Shown in pieces: positions 23,476 to 33,927 of a stretch of 53,517 bases of DNA. The notes under the pieces are model-generated. The model made no database searches. It had not been told where the DNA came from and saw only the letters and a list, made by a program, of their open reading frames with translations. Both the position numbers and the translations under genes were made by a program. How positions within the stretch are numbered: position 1 is the first letter of the stretch; each line of letters begins with the position of its first letter. Source of the stretch: Chara braunii (lineage: Eukaryota; Streptophyta; Charophyceae; Charales; Characeae); assembly GCA_003427395.1 (NCBI GenBank), contig BFEA01000547.1, positions 790,775 through 844,291 of the forward strand. The letters run 5' to 3'.

Positions 23476-24070
23476 AAAGTCAAACTCCTTGACTCGTTTC
23501 CAGACCCTGAATGATGGAACTAGTCTCTAGGGCGATAAGGGACGATTGCCACCTTAGGCATGAACCTGTGTACCACCCACTCTCCGCAGGGTGCAGAAGA
23601 GGGCGTGGTCTTCAACCGCACTTGGCGGTTGTCCAACGTCGAGAGATTAACCCTCAAGGCGCGTGTCAGTCGACACTTGAGTGTCGAACGCGACCCTCGA
23701 GATTAACGAGGATCGCCTGAGTATGGGTACTTCATAGTACGCCATCGTTGCGACAGATTGCGTACGTTTGCATTGCTAGTCGATATGAGTAGGCCCTGCG
23801 TCCAAGCGGTTTTATACTAAGTCTCGCGCGTGTCGCCTACCCGATTTGGACGTCGGAAAGTTATGGGATGGCTACTAAGGGACTAGGAGTGTTGTCGCGT
23901 TGTTTGATGTGTGTATGTGTGTGTTTTATTTTTGTGTTTGTAGTGTGGTGTATGTGTGGTGAGTGGGTTACGTCCTAGTCGACCGACGCTGAGTCGCGCT
24001 TGGGACCTCAGCCCCCCCAAGATGTCGGTTCGCGTGCGGTCCTGATAGAGGCGTATTACCGCTCGTACCC

Positions 24071-24361
24071 CCCATGCTACAGCGAACGAGAAACGCCCTC
24101 GGCTGATCCACCTCTGCGATTTTAACTGATCAACTTTCGTATTGTGGACTGGTAGCTCGGCGGGGATACGCCCACCGAAGGGAGGTGACAGCTCCCGTAA
24201 GGTGGAGGTAAGTCGTGCCTCGCGTAGGACCTATCCTGTCATAGGGGCTCGCGGGAGGTATGGTTGGCGCACTCGGCCGGAGCGGCTTTCAGAAGCTCCA
24301 TGTATATTTGCGACGAAGGATTCGACCCAACTCCTGCGTGACGCGGCCGGGAGGGTCTCAC
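24071..24361 (+). repeat. 3'-terminal module shared with element B
   Basis: This stretch aligns with 49,631-49,902: ATGCTAC(A/G)GCGA, GGGATACGCCCACC, AAGGTGGAGGTAAGT versus GCAGGTGGAGGTGAGT, GAGGTAT(G/A)G(T/C)TGGCG and ACTCCTGCGTGA(C/T)GCG are all kept in order. It lies just inside the right end of element A. Confidence 0.8.
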
Positions 24362-24397
24362 GCTGCTTCGTGCGGTGCCGGAACGATGCGCTCGACA

Positions 24398-25430
24398 ACG
24401 ATGGTGAAAGATGTGAAGTACTGAAGTCATGAAAGGAGTGAAAACCTGAAATTACCTCTCGCTCCCTGCATGGACGATAGTGAAAGTTGTGAACTGACTG
24501 AAGTGGTGAAATTAGTGAAGACTTGAAATCTCTTCCTCCTCCCAGACAATAGTGAAAGTTGTGAATGAACAGAAGTGGTGAAGTTCGTGAAGGCCTGAAA
24601 TTGCCCTTTTCCCCCTTCTTGCGACCTGCTTTGAGGATAGTGAAAGTTCTGAACGAACTGAAGTGGTGAATTTAGTGAAGGCATGAAATCGTCTTCCCTC
24701 TGTGTGCACGATAGTGAAAGTTGTGAACGAACAGAAGTGGTGAAATTAGTGAAGTTTTGAAATCACATCCCCTCCTCTTACTTGGACGATACTGAAAGTT
24801 AAGAACAAACTGAAGTGACGAAATTCGTGAGGGCTTGAATGCAAGTTGTGAACAAACTGAAGAAGTGAAATTCATGAAGGCTTGAAATTGCCCCTTCTCT
24901 TTCCTCCTTGGCGCCCGCCTTGGAGGATAGTGGAAATTGTGAATTAACTTAATTGGTGAATTTAGTGAAGGCATGAAATCGCCTTCCCCCTGCGTGGATG
25001 ATAGTGAAAGCTGTGAACGAGGCTGAAGTGGTGAGATTAGTGAAGTCTTGAAATTGCCCCATCCCTCTTTGAGACGATCTTGAAAGTTGTGAAAAATAAG
25101 AAAGTTGTGAACGAACTGAAGTTGTGAAATTGGTAAAGGCTTAAAATCACTCTCCCCTTTTTACTTAGACGATAGTGAGAGTTCTGAACGAATCGAAGTG
25201 GTAAAATTCGTGAAGGTTTGAAATCACCTTCCCCCCTCTTTTTACTTAGACGATAGTGAAGGTTGAAGTGGTGAAATTCGTGAAGGCTTGAAATTGCCCT
25301 CTCCCATCCCTTGAGATGATCCTGAAGGTTGTGAAAAAGGTGAAGTGATAAAATTAGTGTAGGTCTCTTCCCTAAATTGCCTCGCTTAGATGTATTTGGA
25401 CTAATGAACATCACAAAATCACCCTCCATT
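24398..25430 (-). repeat. 80-bp satellite, minus-oriented array 2, right part (family S80)
   Basis: This is the continuation of the S80 minus array beyond element A. Its first units match 11,552-11,775 in order. It then carries further diverged units with AGTTGTGAACGAACTGAAG and AAATTCGTGAAGG cores and T/C-rich linkers, fading at about 25,400. Confidence 0.9.
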
Positions 25431-26930
25431 CATCATTGCAAGTTCTTTTTTCACCATGAAGAACACATCCCCCACTTTAAATTCAGGCCAAACAAACCAC
25501 AACAAATTGCTCACTTCACCTTTTTCATCCTTGAATTTTCAGGTAGGTGATAACCGTTTGTGCTTCATTATATTCACAAGTTTTCTTTCACGACACCCGT
25601 TGTAATTATTCACTTCAAAATTGAAGTACTTTTTCATACAGGCAGGTGAAAGATAGAAAAAGTACAATCCTTTTCCTCATTCCAGTAGGCATAATCAATC
25701 TCTTTTTCTAACATCTCTCTCTACCTACCTGCACACCAATCCGAAGTAAACATGTTGGGAGAACAAGCAGAAATCTCATACCCAAAGTCAGACCTTTCCA
25801 TTCAAATGCATGACTCGCACAACTTTCTCTACCTTTTCTTTCGAACGTTCAAAACAGTAAGGTCAAGCAAAGTGTGGGTTCGCACAGGTGTGAAGGGAAG
25901 CATGAGTCAATCAACTGACTGACCTTGAGTGAAGTTTGATATGACTCACTCAAGAAAGTCGAGTAATACACCAATTAGATAAAAGTTAATCATCATTGAA
26001 GTTTAAACTATGCGGCCATAACTTTACAACTCATAACCGTTCCACTGAACGATGGTTCGCCTCTCCTCCAAGTGACCAAATGAGCAGAGGTTGGGCCATA
26101 ACATAACTCAAGTGAGGTAGCCCTCCCGGAGGGTATCCTCACAAATGAGTTTCAACATGATCCCAACGTCCCAAACTGATCTTTGCTTAGGACGTTGGAA
26201 CTGATCTTTGCTTAGACCGATTCCAACATCCCAACACTGTCCCAATTGCACCACACTCTCCAAGGATCCTCCCCAATCAGCTGCAAGTTCATGACACCTC
26301 AAATCACCACGTCCGCTCAAAATAGCAACACTAATGTGTACGCCCCGATATCAAAATCAGACCCACTTGGTCCCTAAATGGTCCCATACAGTTTCACGTT
26401 ACCAGCGCAACACTGGATGGTCTCAAACGACAATATCTCTCGCACCGCACGCCGCAAAAAAAAAAAGGTGGCCCTGGCTCAAACCGCATGTGCCGCGAAC
26501 CCCAATAATCACTGTCGAGTACACCCACTCTACACTTTCTTCATGCCCCTGACCCACACAACACTGCCGCACAATCCCAAATGTGCACCAGTGTCCATAA
26601 ACTCCATACTACCGCCGGATCATGAGAGAATAGTCCACCATTACCACGCACATCAAAAATTTAAGGCGGGATTGCCCCTCACCGCGCCGTCGAAACCGGT
26701 ACCACGCCACCGTGCCAAAAAAATTGGCAGCAGTTTCCCACCGAAATGCCGCTGCCGTGCCAAAAATTTAGTAGCGTAACCTTTAAAAAAAAATATCGCC
26801 ATTGTCGTGACGAAAAGAAATGGCAGCTCTTCCCCACCGAAGTGCCTCTAACGCCAAATGCTACCACCGTCGTTCAAAAGCACAGTCGTAAAAACCCATT
26901 CCGTTGTGCAATTTCCACAGCGCCTACTAA
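25430..26930. other. Low-copy region without recognisable genes
   Basis: Ordinary composition. I see a doubled AACTGATCTTTGCTTAG near 26,175-26,218 and a region rich in GTGCCAAAAA and CCACCG near 26,700-26,880. No frame exceeds about 130 codons or shows a motif. Confidence 0.5.
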
Positions 26931-27190
26931 GTTGCTCCTCTTCTACTCGAAGCGGGAGCTAGCTCAATAGGTTTAGGTGTTGGGACTGTCAAGCACAGGG
27001 TGCAGGGAACGAATCCACCCGACCCCTGAGTTATCTCCATTTGTGAAGGAGCCCCACAACATTTTTATTCGGGCTAAGTCGGGTGGGACTTGAAGCCGCG
27101 ACCTTCGTATTAGGATTAATTACAGTTAGTACGAGACCTGAGACCCTGCTATAACGGGGGTCTGCCACTTGGCAAGCTAAGGTGGTTAAA
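26931..27190 (+). repeat. tRNA-like / SINE-like segment, diverged copy
   Basis: It matches the segment inside both element C copies (32,590 and 53,090) from GTTGCTCC through to CACTTGGC. GGGAGCTAGCTCA carries a pol III A-box-like TAGCTCAATAGG; GGGAACGAATCC is a B-box-like match with two mismatches. On the other strand GGCTTCAAGTCCC resembles a T-loop. A T-rich tail follows (27,195-27,300), as in element C. It is a stand-alone copy: upstream element C sequence is absent. Confidence 0.55.
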
Positions 27191-27479
27191 TGTTAGATTT
27201 TGTTTTGTTTTCTTTTCTTTCTTTTTATTGAATTTCATGTTTTTTTTCTCTTCTTTCATTTCTCGCTTTTTTTTCTTTTCTTTACCTTTTTAACTTGTAC
27301 AATTCACATTGCACTTACCTTAATAAATTTCCCTTGATTCTCAGGCAAATCCGTTCCCAAGGCAGTGTTCGATATCCTGATGTGGTAGCGATGCTTCGAG
27401 CAAGTTTAGTCGTACTGTGTCTGGCTCCGTGACAACGCGGAGTTGGTGAGTAGAAGCACAACGTGCATGACTTAAGAAG

Positions 27480-28030
27480 AACTAGGCGGAGGAATAAGTC
27501 GTGCGTAGGGGATAGAGAAGGAAACCGCGCGAGGGGAGGAGCGTTGGCAATCAAATAACCAAGAAGAAGAAGAAGAAGAAGAAGAAGAAGAAGAAGAAGA
27601 AAAAAAAGAAAAAGAAAAAGAAGAAGAGGAGGAGGAAGAACTTGAAGAAGAAGGAGAAAAGAGAGAGGAAGCGGGCGCAGGGAGATAACGATCGTGAACT
27701 GGGAGGAAAGGGGCACGAACACTAAAGAGAGAGGTACGAGAGCAAGGAAAGGGAAAGGCGCATGAGAGTGGGCATAAGTGGAACACACGGGGAGATGAAA
27801 AAGGAGAAGGAAAGAGACGAGGGGAGAGTGACATACTGACTTGTTGGAGTGCGAGTTTGCGCCTGTAGAATCCCCATGTCGTGGCCTCGGCATGTTGAAG
27901 GGTCGTGCTGCGTTGCGGTGCCGCTGTAGCTTGACGAGAGGTGTCACGACTTGGCAAGGGGGTTCTGCGCTCTTTGGCGTCCGAAGTGGCGCTAGGGAGA
28001 GGTAGCGCAGGTGATCTCGGCCTCGCATCC
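27480..28030 (+). repeat. Purine-rich (GAA)-type tract and flank
   Basis: A pure AAG/GAA run (about 27,562-27,600) is followed by about 240 bp in which almost every base on the plus strand is A or G. Serine- and leucine-rich minus-strand frames of 186 and 237 codons across it are artefacts. The order tRNA-like segment, T-rich tail, purine tract resembles element C (32.6-33.6 kb). Confidence 0.75.
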
Positions 28031-28214
28031 ACTGCTTACCATACTGAAGGGTGGAGACTCATGTGATGTGTGGTACACTCGGTGATGGTATGGTGAGGAC
28101 GAGACTGCCATCCGCCCGACTCGCTGAGATTTGCACTTATATCGTTCGTGTCCTCCATGTTGTGGTCGTGGGGCGTTGCGCATCGTGGCGAGTCGTGTTG
28201 CTACGACTGCGACG

Positions 28215-28870
28215 AGATCGAGAACAGGTAAGTCTCTAAACCCGCGACTATACTCAGCTACCTCCATCGATGGGGTGAACAAAATCGATTGAATCTACAG
28301 CTAGCACATGAAAATATACACTGCCACACCAGTTTTGTTTTTCAGTATCGTACATATGGATCGTGCGACGGACTTCAGATTACTTCCATCGATGAGATGA
28401 GCTAAATCGAATGAACCTACCGCTACAACATGGAAGCATACATTAATATAGCTACGGGTGAGTGTGTGTGTATGTGTGTGTGATAAAGAGACAAAACGAG
28501 TAAGTCCCAGATCCCTCGACTACCCTCATGGCACTTCCATGGACGAGAATAGCAAAAGTGAATGAATCAACCTCTAGAACAAGGAACTATACACTGGTAT
28601 ACGTGTGTGTGCGTGTGTGCCGATCGCGCGGCCAACAACGTGACATAGGACAAGCAACATCAATTGAATCTACCAATAGGACACAGATTTATGCACTACT
28701 ACTACTCGTGTGTATGTTTGAGTGATCTCATGCTCGCTATACACCACCCGACATAAGAAAGCATGATTGTGCCAGACTATATCGACGAATTTTCACTGAC
28801 TCATGAGGGGTTGTGTGTGTGTGTGTGCGAGTGGGAGTGTGTGTTTGAGACATAGAGAATCATACTTGAT
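28215..28870 (+). repeat. Degenerate ~140-bp repeats ending in GT runs
   Basis: About four units share TCCATCGATG, AAATCGAATGAACCTACC, TACAACATGGAAGCATACA-like words and a terminal GTGTGTGTG run. The first follows a consensus splice donor (ACAGGTAAGTC at 28,226). A related unit with the same donor (ACAGGTAAGTT) is at 43,905-44,100. Divergence is high. Confidence 0.6.
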
Positions 28871-28998
28871 GCGCTACGGTCATTGTTGCCGCTATCACAT
28901 ACGTTTTTTCCCCGAATATAGCCCCCCCAATACTGATGCAATGAACCAAAGAGATAGCTAGTATATTTTCATTACTATCCTATTATCATAAAGTTATT

Positions 28999-29125
28999 AT
29001 ATTATTATTTATTATTATTATTATTATTATTATATTATCTTATCATTATTCTTATTCTTATTCTTATTCCCATTTTTATTTTTATTTTCTTCTTCTTATT
29101 ATTATTATTATTATCATTATTTTTG
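28999..29125 (+). repeat. ATT/TTATTC microsatellite
   Basis: Runs of ATT pass through TTATTC hexamers to TTTTATTTTC and back to ATT. Similar ATT runs occur near 30,787-30,810, 44,634-44,694 and 45,228-45,262. Confidence 0.95.
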
Positions 29126-29865
29126 GAGTATGTGAGCAATAAAGAAAAAAAACTCGTGTTGAGGAGAGTAGCAAAAGAGAGAAAGAGGTAGAGAGGAAGA
29201 AGAGCACTGGGGAAGGAGTTCAACAAAAGGTGGGGGACATGGTCGCTGCGACGAAAGAGAAACTACTAGCTGGAGGAATGTCAAACAACGTCCCAAGGGA
29301 ACAGGAAGCAGGAGGAGATGGAGAAGGATAGGAAGCACGACGTGAGCGATGAGCAGGTGACCATGCGGAGTTTGAACGTCAGAGCGAGAGGGTAGCCGGG
29401 ACAAATGTCCGAAGCAGGATTTGCGACAGAATTCTAAATGTAGTTCCTGTTTGCTAGGTCTTCTGATTGTTCTCAGCGCATGCTCCTATCCGAAGGCTCA
29501 CACACACCTATTTCAGGGGAAGTATCGCACACACCTATGCCTCGGAAGTTGGGGTACAAGCCTTTCAAAACACGTTGTAATGTATTCTGGCACGTGGCGA
29601 ACGCTGCGGACAATACCGCAAAGAAATAGTTGGGAAACGCTCTCCATAGATGCTTCCAGATGAAGAAGAGAGAGCGTTGGTTAACTGTCTCCGCCGATGC
29701 ATCATCGTGATCTACTTAGAGAGAAAGAACTGAAAACAGTCAACCCTCAGTGTTGGACCTTCTGCCTGTGTCCACTGCGCCATTTGTGCATGTGTGCGTG
29801 AGTGTGTGTGTGTGTGTGGGTGTGCAGTGACAAATAGACAGTCAGAGATAGACAAAAACAGACAT
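29126..29865. other. Purine-rich then low-copy sequence
   Basis: Bases 29,140-29,360 are purine-biased on the plus strand (AGAGAGAAAGAGG, AGGAGGAGATGG). The remainder to 29,860 is ordinary sequence with no recognised feature apart from a short GTGTGTGTGG run near 29,803-29,823. Confidence 0.45.
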
Positions 29866-30185
29866 GACAAATAGGCTGAAACAGACAGACAGACGAGCAG
29901 ACATACAAACAGATAAACTAAGACAAACATACAAGCAACCAAACAAACACGGACGGGGAACCAAACACACATGGACATTGAACCAAACTGACACAGCCAG
30001 GCAACCAAACAGACACAGACAGGGAGCTAAACAGACACAGACATTCAATTAAACAGACACATACAGGCAACCAAACAGACATAGAGAACAAACAAAGACA
30101 TTCAACCTAACAAACATAGTCAGACAGACAAACCTACACATACTGTCAAACAGCCAGATACAGACAGACAGACAAACATACGTAG
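29866..30185 (+). repeat. ACAGACA-type simple repeat
   Basis: About 320 bp of degenerate ACAGACAGACAAACCAAACA words. The minus strand gives cysteine/leucine/valine-rich frames that are not genes. Confidence 0.88.
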
Positions 30186-31802
30186 ATGAAGAGGAGAGTC
30201 GCTTACCTTTGACGAAGGAGCTAGTCTCGGGTTGTTGTATTCCTCGTTGTTGAGCGCTTAGTACCTGGATCTCCAAAACAGTTTGAGTCTGGTGCATTGC
30301 TAGGATTTCCAAGTTGCACATATCTTAACTTTGCATCTCTGATCCCCTGTGTGGATTTCGTGTGAGCTCTCAATCTCTAGTTGTGTGCGTGCGCATGAGA
30401 GAGAGAGGGATTGAGAGAAAAGTGAGACAAAGATGAGGGTGATGATGTCGCGAGGTACGTACCTGGTGTTGACAATGGTTTGCGTAGCCGACGTATGCAT
30501 GTATTGCGGTTCCGCTGCTGATGTCAACTGGATGCATTATTAATTCGTAGTCTGATAAAAGCTGCACGTAGTAGTCTGGGCGAAAGTAAGGCTCTGAATA
30601 CTTATGTTGGTGCCATCGAGAGTGTAGAGTACGCTCTCTCTAACATTCAGATTTGAAACTTTGGTTCTCCATGGGTGAAATATCAGTACACTGCTGCTTT
30701 CAGGATCGTGTCCGCCTTCCTTGACTCTAAGTAAAACTTTTGCGATATAAAATTTGTCATTCCGCTAGTTGCCCAATTTTTATTACGGTTATTATTATTA
30801 TTATTATTTATTTTTTCCATTTTGCTATTGCTATTATTGAATATTGTGTATTAAACGGAGGGCAGAAATGAAAAGAATGTGCAGCAGTGGAGAGGAGAGA
30901 GATATTATCACTGGGTGATGGTGCCTACCTCCTCCATCCTCCTCCATTTTTTTTCATTTGCAATGATTCTCGAAGATACCTACCTTCTTAATTATAAATG
31001 ACTAAAGGTATATTGTCACTGAGACAATCCTGGGTTTTCTACTAACTCAAAAACTCAGACCATCGATTGCATAGACTAGACATGACTGATAACGGGGCGA
31101 TTGTGGGAGCTCTGTCGGAGTTTAGGAGGGACTCTGGAGGCAGGGAACCATGAGGTACGCGTCACCTACTCCTTTTTCGTATACCTTTACAAACTACATT
31201 TCGGTGTTAGGCTACATGCATGACTGTACAACATACTGTTTGTGTTTTCTTCATGACTAAGAGTATCTAAACGGAAAATAATGTATGACGTAAGTAACAA
31301 TCCCGCCTGATGGAAGGAAGGAACTTAAAATAACCGAGAAGGAACCTAGGATTTATTGGATTTGGAGAATAGAGTGGTGCGATGGAGGCTCGTGTGTCAG
31401 CCGTGGTGCTACTTGTGTATGTGCTGACTCAACGAACGGATGGCAATGAGGTACTCATGTGTGAGTTACCTTACCATCTGTCGGATCGACTGTCGACGTG
31501 AAGGAGAGAGATGTCTGACATTTGGAAATGATAAGGGGAGGCTCTTATGAGGGTCGCCCTGTCAACCCACCGGACCAGTCTCCGAAGGCAGTAGAAAGCC
31601 CATGTATGGGTTGGACACTTGCGCTATAAGACGGGGACGATTGACACAATCAAACGGTGACGGTCTCAAGTGTGTCCTACCTGACCACCTTTTTTAACTA
31701 GAGATCTGCTTGATGTCGCAGCCGCATGAACTAACTGCCCAACTATGACCAAGCAAAGTGTATGGCAAGTGAGGTAAAGACTTTTGTGAAGAATCATTTC
31801 GT
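30186..31802. other. Low-copy region with a fragment related to element A
   Basis: Bases about 31,098-31,185 align with element A at about 20,189-20,270 (CGATTG.GAGAGCTCTG, GGAGG, CTCTGGAGGCA.GGAAC, TGAGGTA versus TGTAAGGTA), so a partial relative of element A lies here. Splice-donor-like words on the minus strand occur at 30,202 (CTTACCT) and 30,457. No gene can be called. Confidence 0.45.
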
Positions 31803-31842
31803 TGTCGGACCAAATACCCTTACAAGGGTATTTGGCCATGCT
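31803..31842 (+). other. 5'-terminal hairpin of element C copy 1
   Basis: CCAAATACCCTT and AAGGGTATTTGG form a perfect 12-bp stem around AC, immediately after TGTCGGA. It is identical in copy 2 and related to the start of element A. Confidence 0.85.
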
Positions 31843-32333
31843 TTTGCATTCGACACAGTGACGACGTCGGCTACCATGACGACACCGGTCTGGAATGGAA
31901 AGGGTGTGTACGCCTTAGCGTGACACTCGAAACGAAGTCCTCGGCCAATGAGGCCGGGGCGAAATCGGTGAGAAAATTTCGAGAGTATAAGCGCGCGTTA
32001 TTATGCCGCGCACTGTGATGGTTAGGATCAGTAGTAATACCCTCCGACCGAAAAGGTCGAGGGGCTGATTGGCTTAGTATTGTGTCAGGTAGATCTACGA
32101 CACACACTGAGATTTGGGTCGGTACCTGCCTACCAAGTGGTGGTGCGCGTCTAAAAATACCAACTTTTGTCTTCTTCTGCTCGACCTCGAGTACCCGACA
32201 CATCTATCTCTACTCGGTGTAGCACCGACCTACCTGCTACTTGATTATTTCCCGCTACTCTTAAGTATCGCGGGCCTTTTTGCCCGCCACTTGAGTGTTT
32301 TTCCCGCGGCAACCCTCAATGTCATGGCTACAG

Positions 32334-32347
32334 GTAAGTACTTACCC
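32334..32347. other. Palindromic bidirectional splice-donor-like site
   Basis: GGTAAGTACTTACC is its own reverse complement and, preceded by CTACA, gives a near-consensus 5' splice site (AG|GTAAGT) on the plus strand and a similar one on the minus strand. In copy 2 the right half has changed to GGTAAGTACCGACC, so only the plus-strand donor remains. Confidence 0.5.
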
Positions 32348-32589
32348 TCGGACCTTTCGAGCAATTGAGTGTTCTTGAGGGGTCACACACACACACTCAA
32401 GCCGACAAGCACTCAGACAGACACGCAGACTAGCAAGCACGCACGCCCACAGAGCTGCGGGTCACACCCTCACTCAGTACGATAAACACTCGGACGGGCG
32501 TACAAACCAACAAGTGTGCACGCATACAAACTTGGGAAACGGGCTCAGACCAATGGTCGGACTGAGCCCAACTACGTTACACATACAGA

Positions 32590-32845
32590 GTTGCTCCCCT
32601 TCTACTCGAAGTGGGAGCTAGCTCAGCAGGTTTATGTGCTATTTGGTAAACAGGGGTTGCAGGGATCGAGGCCTATGGACCCCTGAGCTAGCTCCCTTTT
32701 AACGAGGAGCTCAACTGTATTTTGCCCCGGTCTCAGACAACCGGGACTTGAACCAGCGAAGTGAATACTAGGATTAGTTATAGTTAGTTGAGCCCCTACT
32801 TAACGGGGAGCCGACACTTGGCCGGTACATGTAACTGGTAGTTGG
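32590..32845 (+). repeat. tRNA-like / SINE-like segment in element C copy 1
   Basis: GGGAGCTAGCTC (32,613-32,624) pairs perfectly over 12 bp with GAGCTAGCTCCC (32,685-32,696), enclosing a tRNA-sized region with an A-box match TAGCTCAGCAGG and a weak B-box match GGATCGAGGCC. Further on, the minus strand carries GGTTCAAGTCC, a perfect B-box/T-loop word. No complete cloverleaf can be drawn. Present in three copies in the window. Confidence 0.55.
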
Positions 32846-33159
32846 ATTTTACTTTTTTTTTTTTTTTTTTGGTTAGATTCATTTTCTTTTTAGTTTTCTT
32901 ATTATTTATTTATTTATTTTCTTTTGTTTTCAACCGTAGTTGGTCTTCATAGATTCACGTTCATGAATCTGCGTCCGAATTCGGGGCAGATTCAGTGAAA
33001 GAAACTAGGGAGTTTTTTTTTGTTGCAGCTCGGCCCTGTCGCGACCACGATCATTCAGGATCTACCTGCGACGTGGTGAAGGTCGCTGCCGTGGGGGAGT
33101 GGGTCACCGTGCGCGAGAGGCGACCGGAGAGTAAGCGAAAAACAACGGAGATAGCGAGT

Positions 33160-33927
33160 GGGGAGAAGAAGAAGAGGAAGAAGGCGGAGGAAAAGGAGAA
33201 GAAAGAAGGAGAAAAAGAAGAAGGAGATGAAGAAGGAGAAGAAGAAGAAGAAGACGAAGGGGAAGTAGTAGTAGGAGAAGAGAGGGAAGGAGAAAGAGCA
33301 ATGTACCTAGCTTTGCGAACGACAATGGCGACGTGAGGCTGGGCTCATCATTTGCCCAACATTATGGGGAACACGCGCGTGGCCTACGGGGGTTAGAGGA
33401 GACAGATGCAGTTGTCGACGTGACCAGTCGAGGGAGAACGAGGAGAAAGCACGGGGACCAGGCGGTAGGAAAAAAACGAGATGGTTGCCAAGGAGAAAAG
33501 GGGAGCATTGTGAGTGGGAGTAGGAAGTGTGGGAGTGCATGCGAGGAGGATCGAAGAAACGGGCGTGCAATGAGGAGAGGAGAAGGAGAAAGAGAGTAGT
33601 AGAAGAAGAAGAGGAAGAAGAAAAAGAAATGAGACAGAGAGAACGGGGGAAAAATAATACTTACCTGAGCATGCGGTCAGACGACGGCGACGACCACAAC
33701 GACGACGACTATGACTACGACAATGGACCCCAAAAAATTCAGCGAATGGAGCACCGAGGCTTGTTAGCGAAAGGTTACCGAATTCGATAAAAAAAATTGG
33801 CGAAAGATGTCTCAAGGTATGCCGAAGAAAAGTATAGCTTTATATCTTCGGTCTTTGTAAACACCGAAGTGTAGTTGTGGTGTTATAGTTAGTCTATATC
33901 CCATGATTTGTCTTCCAAGTTAGATCC
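33160..33927 (+). repeat. Satellite spacer 1 (purine-rich, ~770 bp)
   Basis: It contains GAAGAAGAGGAAGAAGG, GTAGTAGGAGAAGAGAGGGA, CAACATTATGGGGAACACGC, GACCAGTCGAGGGAGAACGA, CTTACCTGAGCATGCGG and ACGACGACTATGACTACGAC in order, ending in AGATCCCGATGCGC where the 91-bp array begins. CTTACCT at 33,660 is a consensus splice donor on the minus strand. The same block recurs at 34,954 and 36,783. Glutamate- and aspartate-rich frames across it are not supported as genes. Confidence 0.9.

Larger units (their letters stand above)
16709..24397. mobile_element. Element A: 7,689-bp insertion with 4-bp target duplication
   Basis: The insertion splits an S80 unit. ACGA occurs at 16,705-16,708 and again at 24,398-24,401, and the uninterrupted paralogous site (TTGCACGATGGTGAAAG) is at 11,548-11,564, so both ends are defined. 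The element begins TGTCGGTG and ends CGACA, a 5-bp terminal inverted repeat of the TG...CA type. The two ends share no longer similarity, so it is not a complete LTR element with two LTRs. No reverse transcriptase, integrase or transposase motif appears in any frame. Inside are a terminal hairpin, a cluster of minus-strand splice-donor-like sites (17.4-19.3 kb), two hairpin families (20.5-22.0 kb), an AT/GT microsatellite and a 3' module shared with element B. It could be a giant solo LTR, a non-autonomous DNA transposon (4-bp duplications and TGTNR...YNACA ends are described for Ginger-type elements), or something new. Confidence 0.85.
31803..33120 (+). mobile_element. Element C, copy 1 (right end not resolved)
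   Basis: The element starts TGTCGGACC. Sequence directly left of this point differs between the two copies (TTTCGT here, GAATAC at 52,298-52,303), which fixes the left boundary. It carries a terminal hairpin, a bidirectional splice-donor palindrome, the tRNA-like segment, a T-rich tract and the foldback AGATTCA/TGAATCT near 32,950. A hand count over about 316 bp gives roughly 21 differences between copies (about 93% identity). Similarity to copy 2 persists to the window end of that copy, equivalent to 33,010 here. Copy 1 then continues without a visible break into the purine-rich spacer of the satellite block, so its right end is unknown. Confidence 0.75.

Noticed and set aside
27315-28028. 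237-codon minus-strand frame rich in leucine and serine, and similar frames opposite purine tracts at 33.1, 35.0 and 36.8 kb
   Set aside because: Strings of leucine or serine come from CTT/TCT repeats; no independent coding evidence.
31871-32203. 110-codon minus-strand frame in element C copy 1, with a 108-codon counterpart at 52,378-52,704
   Set aside because: The frame is open in both copies, but of about 21 base differences counted by hand roughly 15 change the amino acid, as expected without selection on the protein. No known motif.
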